Source: Flavobacteriales bacterium (lineage in GTDB: Bacteria; Bacteroidota; Bacteroidia; Flavobacteriales; Flavobacteriaceae). From it: DNA of 6,460 nucleotides. Below the pieces are notes generated by a model. The model was given only the letters and a program-made list of their open reading frames with translations. It had not been told where the DNA came from and searched no databases. The DNA is taken from positions 1 to 6,460 of the forward strand of contig JALVDN010000430.1 of assembly GCA_027008965.1 (NCBI GenBank), in the 5' to 3' direction. Both the position numbers and the translations under genes were made by a program. Shown here piece after piece: positions 1 to 6,203 of the stretch (positions are counted from its first letter, which is position 1; each line of letters begins with the position of its first letter).

Positions 1-1
1 T

Positions 2-1252
2 GCTTATTGGGAGTGGGATTGGTTTAATTCGGGTTGGAGAAACTGGCATCCCGAAAATGACGGGTTTATTGCCGTTTACAGAGCGCGGAGAGAGGTTGTT
101 CAAAATGCATCACCTGCATTTACACCCGGAGCAGGGGATTCCAATTATATAACCATGAATGATGCCAACCATACTTCCCTTTGGGATGCAGGACAAGGAC
201 ATTTTGTAAGTGAAGTGGCCCCATATCTACATTATGGCTTGTATGCCGCATACAGGCCGGGACAAAGTATTCCGGAAAAGGATCAAAATTTACAAGTTCG
301 GCAAACACCCGAATATCCCGTTTATTTGAGTAACGGAACGATCTTGGAATCACTAAACGGTCAAGCCCATTTGATTATTGAAGATGATAATGCATCCTAT
401 GAAGTGAGTGTATTATCAACTCATCCTTTGGATGGAATAACATTATCCAAAGACAACCGGAAAATAAAACTTTCCAAAGAGTTTGAATCATATCGCGATG
501 AATTTACCGGTGCGTATATGACCCATTTTTCAGTGGATAATTTGGAAAAAGGCGTTTGGAATGTTTCTACATCGCAAAAGGAATTGGTTTTTATTGTTAA
601 CAATCTTACACCCACCACTGCTTTTGGTGTAAAATGGAACATCAATAAAGAATATGGTTATGAAGGCAAGCCTGTTGAAATCAAAATCAGCAATAACCAG
701 GACCTGGATATTCAAAAAACGTTTGTGATGGGGGTTCTAACCGAAATAGGAAATCAAAACGGTATCATTCTTCCCGAGAAACAAAAAATGAAGATTTTGG
801 TTGCACGCTATCAAAACAGTGATGAAAAAGCACACCTTTATCAGATTTCTTTGGGAGATTTGAATCCCGGATCACGCTATGCCTTGAGAATTATAGCCCG
901 AACTACCGAAGGTAAAAGTTTATTGGATAGAAATGTCATCACAACATTTTATGTACCGGAAGATATTCCTGTCAGGGAAATTACCGTTTCCAACAAACAA
1001 CAACTTGACAACCTAGAAAACGGAAGTATTAAAATTTTCCCCAATCCTGCAACCCGTACAGCTTATATCTCATTGCCTTTCAAAGGACAAAAAACCATTT
1101 CTGTTTATGATGTAAGCGGAAAGCAAATAGAACAAATCCTGACCCATGAAGGCTTTGTTGAATTGGATGTTTCGGATTATACAAAAGGCTTGTATTTGAT
1201 TAAGGTGAAGTTTGAAAACGGAACGGAAAAGCTTAAGTTGATTGTAAAATAG
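2..1252 (+). CDS. Secreted/surface protein with C-terminal T9SS type A sorting domain (5' partial)
   Basis: The frame is open from base 2 to the TAG at 1250-1252, giving 416 residues with no stop. The first in-frame ATG (155) is internal, because the 51 codons before it read as normal protein rich in Trp, Tyr and Phe, so the gene begins upstream of the window. Residues about 342-416 form a typical type A sorting domain (the TIGR04183 / Por_Secre_tail kind): IFPNPATRTAYISL, then VYDVSGK, then LDVSDYTKGLYLIKV, ending KLKLIVK. Such a tail sends a Sec-exported protein through the outer-membrane T9SS, where it is cleaved and the protein is released or anchored. Residues about 270-320 (LNPGSRYALRIIAR and nearby) resemble the end of a fibronectin III-like or other Ig-like beta-sandwich. 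I do not recognise the upstream domain; it could be a hydrolase or an adhesin. The sorting domain is certain, the function is not. The gene converges on the - strand operon. Confidence 0.93.
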   Translation, partial: AYWEWDWFNSGWRNWHPENDGFIAVYRARREVVQNASPAFTPGAGDSNYITMNDANHTSLWDAGQGHFVSEVAPYLHYGLYAAYRPGQSIPEKDQNLQVRQTPEYPVYLSNGTILESLNGQAHLIIEDDNASYEVSVLSTHPLDGITLSKDNRKIKLSKEFESYRDEFTGAYMTHFSVDNLEKGVWNVSTSQKELVFIVNNLTPTTAFGVKWNINKEYGYEGKPVEIKISNNQDLDIQKTFVMGVLTEIGNQNGIILPEKQKMKILVARYQNSDEKAHLYQISLGDLNPGSRYALRIIARTTEGKSLLDRNVITTFYVPEDIPVREITVSNKQQLDNLENGSIKIFPNPATRTAYISLPFKGQKTISVYDVSGKQIEQILTHEGFVELDVSDYTKGLYLIKVKFENGTEKLKLIVK

Positions 1253-1270
1253 TCTGTAGATATTTAAAAT

Positions 1271-1300
1271 AAAAAACCGGGAAATGAGTCCCGGTTTTTT
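1271..1300. terminator. Bidirectional intrinsic terminator between convergent genes
   Basis: A perfect 12-bp inverted repeat has left arm AAAAAACCGGGA (1271-1282), a 6-nt loop AATGAG and right arm TCCCGGTTTTTT (1289-1300). The stem has a CCGGGA core and ends in an A tract on one side and a T tract on the other, so RNA from either strand forms a hairpin followed by U residues. It lies 18 nt after the stop of the T9SS-cargo gene on + and 20 nt after the stop of the ABC-like gene on -, and probably ends both transcripts. Confidence 0.9.
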
Positions 1301-1320
1301 TGTTTTTATAAGTGATTCAC

Positions 1321-2928
1321 TCATTTGTTTTCTTGGTATGGAAGCAATTGAATAACGGTTGATTTTGTTTCTTTTAATGACTTGTTGAACGCTTCCGGAA
1401 AATGAGCTTTTAAATAAGGGAAATCGTCCACCAATAAAATAGGTTTGTTTTGTAGTATCCCACGAGCAAAAGCTAAAAATTCACGCTGTTGATGATTCAT
1501 TTTCAAACCGTTTTCTCCAATAGGGTCATCCAAGTTTAAATTCATCTCGAATTTTTTCTTCAGCAAGTTATATTTTTTTTCAAGAACCGGCTTTGTTTTT
1601 TTTGATCGGGAGCGTGTAACGGCTTCATAGACTGTTCTTCCCGTAAAAGGTAACCCCGTGGATGCAACAGCGATATGCCGCCTGACACTATGTGGTGAAT
1701 ATTGACGTATATCCTTGCCTTCCAACATAATTTGTCCTTTATAGTCTTCTTTAATTCGAAGTAAAGCTAAAATGATATCCATGGGAGATACATTTGAAGG
1801 AAGCATCAAGGTATTTAGGTTTTGATTGACAACTTTAAAGTTGATGGGTGTGGAATTATAAAAAACAACCCGGTTGAAATAAATTTTGGGTTGATTGGCT
1901 TTCATCTTCAAACCGTTGTGAATGGGTTCTTTAGGAAGGTTTAGAATATGTTTCAGTTTTTTGAGTGAAATGTTCCCCAATTTATAAACGGTTTCAATCA
2001 TAAATAAACGTCTGATAACCGGTAAAATAGTCAAATACAAAAGAATAAAACTGATCAAGTGGCTTTGGTGGATTTCTCCGTAATCTCGTATGCGATAAAA
2101 AAGAAACAAGACGATTCCTAAGATAAAATACTGGAAGAAAGAAATAAAGGCTTTATTCAGCACAAACCATTGGTTGTAATTAATATCCGCCTGTTTAACG
2201 GCTTCCGAACGTTTGGTGTATTTTTTGAGTTCCACTTTTTGTTTATTCAATGCAATTACATTGAGAATACTGTTCAAAGTTCTGCTTACAAATGACAATT
2301 GAGCGGAGGTTTTATCGCGTTTTTGTAAGGAATAAAATTCCACCTTCCGAATGATTATTCTAAGCAAAAACCATGAGAAAATAAATAGAATTATAACTGC
2401 GATAGCTCCGGCATGGTGGAGTTTATAAAGCCAATAAAAAGCCGTGATAATCATTAAGGTATCTATCACCAACCTGATGGTTCCCTTGATATAAAGATTT
2501 TTTAAACTATTTATGTCGCCCGAATATCTCAAAAGATATTTTCCCGTTCCTTGTTGTTGATAAGTGGGATAAGCTAATTGAAGTTGATGTTGAAAAAGAT
2601 AATCTTTGATTTCTTTGATAAAAATGGCTGCTTCTTTACGCAGCAAAAATTCAAACCAAAAGAAAAACATAAATCGAAGGAAAATCAAAACAAAGAAAAA
2701 CACAATGAATTTAGGCACCGTGTTCCACCATTCATCGGGGATAAACTTGAGAAAACGAACACGGCGCGATTGCATATGAAATACAAGTTGATAATATTTA
2801 CCAATGCTGATAGGAATGAAAACGGTTAGAATATTGGCTGTCAAACCTATCAGAACGATCAACAGAGTGATTTTCTTCCGTTTTTTGATGAAATCAACAA
2901 TCGGATTATTATCGAATGGATTCTCCAT
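1321..2928 (-). CDS. ABC-exporter-like membrane protein with degenerate (probably inactive) ATPase domain
   Basis: The 535-residue protein has the layout of a type I ABC exporter half-transporter: about six membrane segments (roughly residues 20-43, 72-96, 150-170, 173-193, 255-278, 288-310), then a nucleotide-binding-like domain (about 348-535). The fold is still visible: GQIMLEGKDIRQYSPHSVRRHIAVAS, then LAFARGILQNKPILLVDD. Every catalytic motif is altered. Walker A is LPSNVSPMDIIL (376-387) with no GKS/T. The Q-loop Gln is missing around 420-426. The LSGGQ signature reads MNHQQ (477-481). Walker B keeps Asp501, but the catalytic Glu is Asp502. The H-loop His is absent near 525-531. The C-terminus is also shorter than in typical exporters of about 570-600 residues. 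The frame is intact and the residues are coherent, so this reads as a selected pseudo-ATPase, not a decayed gene. It is last in the operon and its ATG lies inside the preceding gene (20-nt overlap), which suggests translational coupling. Its substrate is unknown. Confidence 0.85.
   Translation of the reverse strand: MENPFDNNPIVDFIKKRKKITLLIVLIGLTANILTVFIPISIGKYYQLVFHMQSRRVRFLKFIPDEWWNTVPKFIVFFFVLIFLRFMFFFWFEFLLRKEAAIFIKEIKDYLFQHQLQLAYPTYQQQGTGKYLLRYSGDINSLKNLYIKGTIRLVIDTLMIITAFYWLYKLHHAGAIAVIILFIFSWFLLRIIIRKVEFYSLQKRDKTSAQLSFVSRTLNSILNVIALNKQKVELKKYTKRSEAVKQADINYNQWFVLNKAFISFFQYFILGIVLFLFYRIRDYGEIHQSHLISFILLYLTILPVIRRLFMIETVYKLGNISLKKLKHILNLPKEPIHNGLKMKANQPKIYFNRVVFYNSTPINFKVVNQNLNTLMLPSNVSPMDIILALLRIKEDYKGQIMLEGKDIRQYSPHSVRRHIAVASTGLPFTGRTVYEAVTRSRSKKTKPVLEKKYNLLKKKFEMNLNLDDPIGENGLKMNHQQREFLAFARGILQNKPILLVDDFPYLKAHFPEAFNKSLKETKSTVIQLLPYQENK
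2909..2928 (-). other. 20-nt gene overlap (probable translational coupling)
   Basis: The TAA of the P-loop gene (2909-2911) lies downstream of the ATG of the ABC-like gene (2926-2928) in a different frame. There is no strong Shine-Dalgarno sequence ahead of this ATG, so ribosomes finishing the first gene may start the second. This ties production of the two proteins together. Confidence 0.8.
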
Positions 2929-3976
2929 GAGCTATCATCTTGGGTTCATCTTTAAAAGGTGGAAAAAGCAGGTTAAATTTTTTCTTGTCCAGAAAATCTT
3001 CAAGCGTGAAAACCGGAATATGGGTGAACTGTTTCACTTCCTTTATCATAAGCGGACTGGCAGTGAAAACCCCTGATAATAAAACAGGTGGTTTCTCGAT
3101 ATTTTCCATATATTCAATACCGCTCTTGACCGAAAGACTATCCACGGCCGAGAGGACCGTATAATCTATTTGTTTCATAAATTCATCATGATGTAGGAGC
3201 ATATAAGTTTCACGTTGCAGTAATCCGTCGGCAATTTCAATGATGACGACATCAGGGTTTCCAACCTCCACTTTTTGCAATAAAGTTTCGTATAAATTTA
3301 ATAATTCATCCGGTTCGCACATGTATGTGGAGGGAAAACCTACGTATGAGAAATCAATGGATTTAAAAGCTCCACCGTCACGTACAAAACTGCAATCTTT
3401 GGCATAAACCGTTCCGGTGAGTTTGATATATGCCACTTTTTTACCTTGACGATAGAAACCTCTGCTTAAATAGGCCGCCGTAGTGGTTTTACCACTATCC
3501 ATTCCCGAACCTAATGAGAGAATGATAGGAAAATCTCTCTTATTAAACGGATTAAAGATCGCCGGTTTTTCTTCATAATACTTCGTATTGACAACGCGGT
3601 TGTTTTCATCCACAGCATAGCCAACCAAACGAACTTCCGTAGGACCTATATTTTTATAACGTTCATGCATCGACTCGAGGACACCAACCACGCCTCCTTG
3701 TCCCAAAATTTGATAACGCGGATAATAACGGTCCGGCACATAACCTTCAAACTGATTGGCGGCATATCGGGTGCCGAAAGCGGCCAAAATCAAATCCCCC
3801 GGAAAAAGATAAGAATTATTACCGTTGACTCCCTGAAGGGCCTTGTGTTTTCCTATATTCAACACTTTGAAAACGGCTACATCACCGGCCTTGGGAATAT
3901 AACTCTTTCGAATTTGACGATTGATTTTATAATTTTTTATCTTTTTGGTGATGATGCTTTTTTTTATTTTTTTCAT
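2909..3976 (-). CDS. DUF1611-related P-loop NTPase with N-terminal barrel-like domain
   Basis: The 355-residue protein has no signal peptide and is probably cytoplasmic. A very basic N-terminus (KKIKK...KKIK) leads into a beta-rich domain (about 28-130, GDVAVFKVLNIGKHKA, LFPGDLILAAFGTRYA, NQFEGYVP). A P-loop domain follows. Walker A is GSGMDSGKT (156-164), continuing TTAAYLSRG, then KLTGTVYAKD (185-194) and DVVIIEIADGLLQRET (242-257). The GMDSGKTT, KLTGT and EIADGLLQ-ET blocks are what I recall of DUF1611-type proteins, one of which, DgcN, has been linked to D-glutamate metabolism; this is from memory. I chose the ATG at 3976. An upstream in-frame ATG at 4006 would add ten residues (MVINFKKFTI) and overlap the previous gene by 17 nt, whereas 3976 leaves a 13-nt gap and an AT-rich leader. 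Its nucleotide-binding site is the only intact one in this operon. Substrate and reaction are unknown. Confidence 0.85.
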   Translation of the reverse strand: MKKIKKSIITKKIKNYKINRQIRKSYIPKAGDVAVFKVLNIGKHKALQGVNGNNSYLFPGDLILAAFGTRYAANQFEGYVPDRYYPRYQILGQGGVVGVLESMHERYKNIGPTEVRLVGYAVDENNRVVNTKYYEEKPAIFNPFNKRDFPIILSLGSGMDSGKTTTAAYLSRGFYRQGKKVAYIKLTGTVYAKDCSFVRDGGAFKSIDFSYVGFPSTYMCEPDELLNLYETLLQKVEVGNPDVVIIEIADGLLQRETYMLLHHDEFMKQIDYTVLSAVDSLSVKSGIEYMENIEKPPVLLSGVFTASPLMIKEVKQFTHIPVFTLEDFLDKKKFNLLFPPFKDEPKMIAHGESIR

Positions 3977-3989
3977 GATAGTAAATTTT

Positions 3990-4775
3990 TTAAAGTTTAT
4001 AACCAATAATCAACCCCCACACATGGAAGTTATAAAACGGACGACGTATTTTTCCCGTATTCGGGTTTAAGCTGTGAATCGGATTTCCTCCCAAAAGATT
4101 GGAATTAAACTCTTTTTGAAGCATATAATAAACTTGTAATCTCAAGTGATCGGAAGGATATAATTTCAATCCCGTTTTAATCCGGTAAGCATGCAATCCG
4201 TCGGGAGGGAGCAAGTCGGTTTTGTTTCCGTTGGAATCATAATATTGGAGTAAACGACCGCCTTGATACCAATAGATTTTTTGAGCAATAAAAGGACGCA
4301 TTTTCAAAGGCATCATACGTTTGTTTTTATATTCCAAGTCCAAACGATAATAAAATCTTTGTCGCCATTTGGCCCGCCGGGTGAAATGATGTTCGGCCGC
4401 CACATAATGTTTCATATAGACATGTCTAACGATTTTGTGATAATATTTAAATCGGATTCCCACACGATGATAAACAACTTGTTTATTGGGAACCACATCA
4501 AGCGAAAAGGTAGGTGTATAATGGATCCCTATCAAAGTATGCCTGAATGTTTTGATTTTAAAACTCAAATCGGATTGAATAAAGTTCATTCGTCCGGATT
4601 GTAAATTCATTGAATTGACCTGAAAATAGCTCATCCCCAATGTTTTATTGAATTTTTTATAAACATAGAACGAACCCCAAAACATGCTTCGTGATGTTTC
4701 TTGAACTTGCGCTTCAACCGGATTAAACATCCAAATGATAAATAGTCCGTAGATTATGATTTTATAATTACTCAT
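3990..4775 (-). CDS. DUF2490-like outer-membrane beta-barrel protein
   Basis: The protein has 261 residues and an N-terminal signal peptide (residues 1-22, hydrophobic core IIIYGLFIIWMF, likely cut after VEA before Gln23). The mature part consists of alternating short beta strands with aromatic ends (FWGSFYVYKKF, LIGIHYTPTF, VGIRFKYYHKI, FYYRLDLEYK, LRLQVYYMLQ), as in small outer-membrane barrels. The order and the central W-R-Q-R-FYYRLDLEY block resemble DUF2490 (PF10677). It ends WGLIIGYKL, without the terminal Phe common in barrels. It is notably basic and rich in His and Tyr (for example HKIVRHVYMKHYVAAEHH). The start at 4775 is preferred because it puts the signal peptide at the N-terminus; a longer frame from 4829 would add 18 polar residues and overlap the lipoprotein gene. 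It lies 40 nt after the lipoprotein gene and 13 nt before the P-loop gene. No function is known for DUF2490 barrels, and none is shown here. Confidence 0.82.
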   Translation of the reverse strand: MSNYKIIIYGLFIIWMFNPVEAQVQETSRSMFWGSFYVYKKFNKTLGMSYFQVNSMNLQSGRMNFIQSDLSFKIKTFRHTLIGIHYTPTFSLDVVPNKQVVYHRVGIRFKYYHKIVRHVYMKHYVAAEHHFTRRAKWRQRFYYRLDLEYKNKRMMPLKMRPFIAQKIYWYQGGRLLQYYDSNGNKTDLLPPDGLHAYRIKTGLKLYPSDHLRLQVYYMLQKEFNSNLLGGNPIHSLNPNTGKIRRPFYNFHVWGLIIGYKL

Positions 4776-4815
4776 ACTTTGTTTTTTGATTTGTTTTGTT
4801 GGTATAATCTGATTT

Positions 4816-5883
4816 TTACTGACAATCACTTTCCAATTTCATCTTATTTTGATCATCCGTATATAATTTCACTTTTTTATCTTGTCCGGCATCATCCATT
4901 TCTTCCACCAACCAATCGGCCGAAAAGTCCGGTACCGAATTCAATTGTATATGCAATACGATTTGTCCGTTGGATACCGATGCACTCCATTGTCCCGTGA
5001 AAGTTTGCGATTGATACGTCACCTCAAGCGTGCCGCCGTTTATAAAATGAAGTGAATAGTCTTCATACGTATCACTCAAATCCGTTCCGTTTCTTTTTAA
5101 TTCATCCAATTCCCAATCCGGACAGCCCGTTAAAAGATTAATCAATTGCTGCGTGGTACATCCTGCACAATCATCGTCATTATAGTCAAAATCATCATCC
5201 TCATCACAATCATCTACATGATTCTCAATGGTTTGAACCATTTGCTCTACATTATGTATATTCACCTGTGTGCCATCCGAAAGTTGAAGCACGATAGGAA
5301 AACTAAAAATCAAAAGCGACGAACCATCCAATCCGTCAACCCATTGAAACAATTCCTTATCATTATGCGAAATAAGATTTTGATTTTGTTCGGTCACCGT
5401 ATTGAAAATTTGCAATGCAACCGGATAAACAAAATCCACACACTCAATGTCGTCATCCGGAACATTTTCACCTGGCGTTTGTGACTGATAATGTGTAAAT
5501 TCCGATGCATTTTGCACTGTTACTTCCGAATAATCATAAAAAACAAGCGTCACCGGAAAAACAATTTGAATATCATACGAATCCGAATCGTCCAAAATAT
5601 CCTCCACATCTTCCAAATCATCAACCGATTGAACCGTCACCGATTGGCCGTCTACAATCACCGTATAAGGCATTTTGATGCTAAAATGATTGGCGCGGTC
5701 AACAATATTATCAAAAGACCCGTCATGCATCGTCACACGTCTAATGAGCTCCGCCGCTTGTGTTCCGTGAGCAATTCCTTGATTTTCAGGACCCGTTTGA
5801 TTAATGATCTCTTCTTTCCTGCAAGCATTATTGAGCATTCCGATGATGAAAAACCAAACCAAAAATTTGTTCATTGTACTCAT
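4816..5883 (-). CDS. Acidic repeat lipoprotein, probably surface-exposed
   Basis: The protein has 355 residues from the ATG at 5883; a second ATG at 5874 (MNKF) is equally possible and removes three. The signal FLVWFFIIGMLNNA leads to lipobox Cys21, with Leu at -4 instead of -3, a loose lipobox of the kind Bacteroidota tolerate. RKEE follows the Cys and fits the K-(D/E)2 form of the lipoprotein export signal described in Capnocytophaga, so surface display is likely. Four degenerate units follow (about 67-98, 104-134, 148-182, 190-224). Each has alternating hydrophobics around a central Pro (KMPYTVIV, VFPVTLVF, VYPVALQI, SFPIVLQL), then a polar turn and a V-T-V or V-N-I strand. Residues 223-239 are a stretch of Asp/Glu with two Cys, followed by CAGC, and could bind Ca2+. 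The C-terminal part (about 257-352: LKRNGTDLSDTYEDYSLHF, TFTGQWSAS) resembles the lipocalin-like beta domains common in Bacteroidota lipoproteins. It is first in the operon. Its ligand is unknown. Confidence 0.85.
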   Translation of the reverse strand: MSTMNKFLVWFFIIGMLNNACRKEEIINQTGPENQGIAHGTQAAELIRRVTMHDGSFDNIVDRANHFSIKMPYTVIVDGQSVTVQSVDDLEDVEDILDDSDSYDIQIVFPVTLVFYDYSEVTVQNASEFTHYQSQTPGENVPDDDIECVDFVYPVALQIFNTVTEQNQNLISHNDKELFQWVDGLDGSSLLIFSFPIVLQLSDGTQVNIHNVEQMVQTIENHVDDCDEDDDFDYNDDDCAGCTTQQLINLLTGCPDWELDELKRNGTDLSDTYEDYSLHFINGGTLEVTYQSQTFTGQWSASVSNGQIVLHIQLNSVPDFSADWLVEEMDDAGQDKKVKLYTDDQNKMKLESDCQ

Positions 5884-5969
5884 CTTACTGATTTGTTCGT
5901 TTTACTATTAAAACAACTTACTTTCCCGAATTCCTGAAAAAACCTGAAAAATTTTTTTTAAAAAACGCC
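5884..5969 (-). promoter_or_regulatory. AT-rich leader and probable promoter region of the four-gene operon
   Basis: This is the only sizeable non-coding stretch upstream of the operon before the GC-rich block. Base composition is strongly AT-rich. On the - strand, TAAGTTGT (5920-5913) is a partial match to the Bacteroidota -7 element TANNTTTG, but I see no good TTTG at the expected spacing upstream, so the exact promoter is not established. The region also carries two tandem copies of CCTGAAAAA (5933-5942 and 5943-5952, + strand) and an A5-T8-A6 tract (5947-5965) that may bend DNA or act as an UP-like element. No good Shine-Dalgarno sequence precedes the ATG, as is usual in this phylum. Confidence 0.35.
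5933..5952 (+). repeat. Tandem direct repeat, 2 x 10 nt (CCTGAAAAAA / CCTGAAAAAT)
   Basis: Two adjacent 10-nt units are identical except at the last base. They lie about 50-70 nt upstream of the lipoprotein start and directly beside the A/T tract that separates the operon from the GC-rich block. They could be an operator half-site pair or simple slippage; the sequence does not decide. Confidence 0.5.
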
Positions 5970-5990
5970 GCAAGCCCCTACGGGTCTTGC
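5970..5990. repeat. Hairpin closed by GCAAG/CTTGC with CCCTACGGG apex
   Basis: GCAAG (5970-5974) pairs with CTTGC (5986-5990). After one C/T mismatch, CCC pairs with GGG around a TAC loop. The same CCCTACGGG apex returns at 6047-6055. Confidence 0.6.
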
Positions 5991-6000
5991 TTCGTTGGTC

Positions 6001-6029
6001 GCCCGACCTGCGCTGTCGCTTGTTCGGGC
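6001..6029. repeat. Hairpin GCCCGA/TCGGGC with inner GCG/CGC stem
   Basis: GCCCGA (6001-6006) pairs with TCGGGC (6024-6029). GCG (6010-6012) pairs with CGC (6017-6019) inside, leaving an internal loop and a 4-nt apex CTGT. Confidence 0.55.
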
Positions 6030-6038
6030 TTTGGCTAC

Positions 6039-6063
6039 GTGAACCGCCCTACGGGCATTTCAC
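6039..6063. repeat. Hairpin GTGAA/TTCAC with GCCC-TAC-GGGC apex
   Basis: GTGAA (6039-6043) pairs with TTCAC (6059-6063). A symmetric 2x2 internal loop (CC/AT) follows, then GCCC (6046-6049) pairs with GGGC (6053-6056) around TAC. The apex matches the one at 5976-5984 although the outer stem is different. Confidence 0.6.
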
Positions 6064-6203
6064 TCCGCACCTCCGGGAGCCAAAGGCTTCCTTCACATAA
6101 ACAAATCCAACACAAACGCCTTTGTCTCCCTCCGGACTTCGAGAGCCTGCGGCTTCCACACCTTCCGGCACAATTGCCCCGCCTTGTCTCTCTTCGTGAC
6201 TTC

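Larger units (their letters stand above)
5970..6189. repeat. Copy 1 of diverged tandem unit (period about 234 nt)
   Basis: Anchor words recur in the same order in the second copy: GCAAGCC at 5970 and 6204 (offset 234), GCTACGTGA at 6034 and 6245 (offset 211), CATAAAC at 6096 and 6329 (offset 233), CGCCTTGTCT at 6180 and 6414 (offset 234). The single smaller offset implies an indel of about 23 nt early in the unit. The unit begins at the left edge of the GC-rich block. Confidence 0.6.

Noticed and set aside
1271..1300. Hairpin as an insertion-sequence end or attachment site
   Set aside because: A GC core with flanking A and T tracts placed between two convergent stops is fully explained by a bidirectional terminator.
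1321..2928. ABC-like gene as a pseudogene
   Set aside because: The frame is uninterrupted for 535 codons, the membrane segments and domain outline are intact, and it overlaps the previous gene cleanly. Motif loss alone does not show decay.
3977..4006. Upstream ATG at 4006 as the start of the P-loop gene
   Set aside because: It would add ten residues and overlap the barrel gene by 17 nt. The 3976 ATG gives a 13-nt gap and the usual AT-rich leader. It cannot be fully excluded.
5913..5920. Definite Bacteroidota sigma promoter at TAAGTTGT
   Set aside because: It only partly matches TANNTTTG and has no TTTG at about 19-nt spacing upstream, so it is mentioned only as weak evidence within the leader.
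5146..5937. Long + strand open frames opposite the lipoprotein gene
   Set aside because: They lie antisense to a well-supported lipoprotein, are rich in Ile, Arg and Asn as expected from reading the opposite strand, and have no domain or signal.
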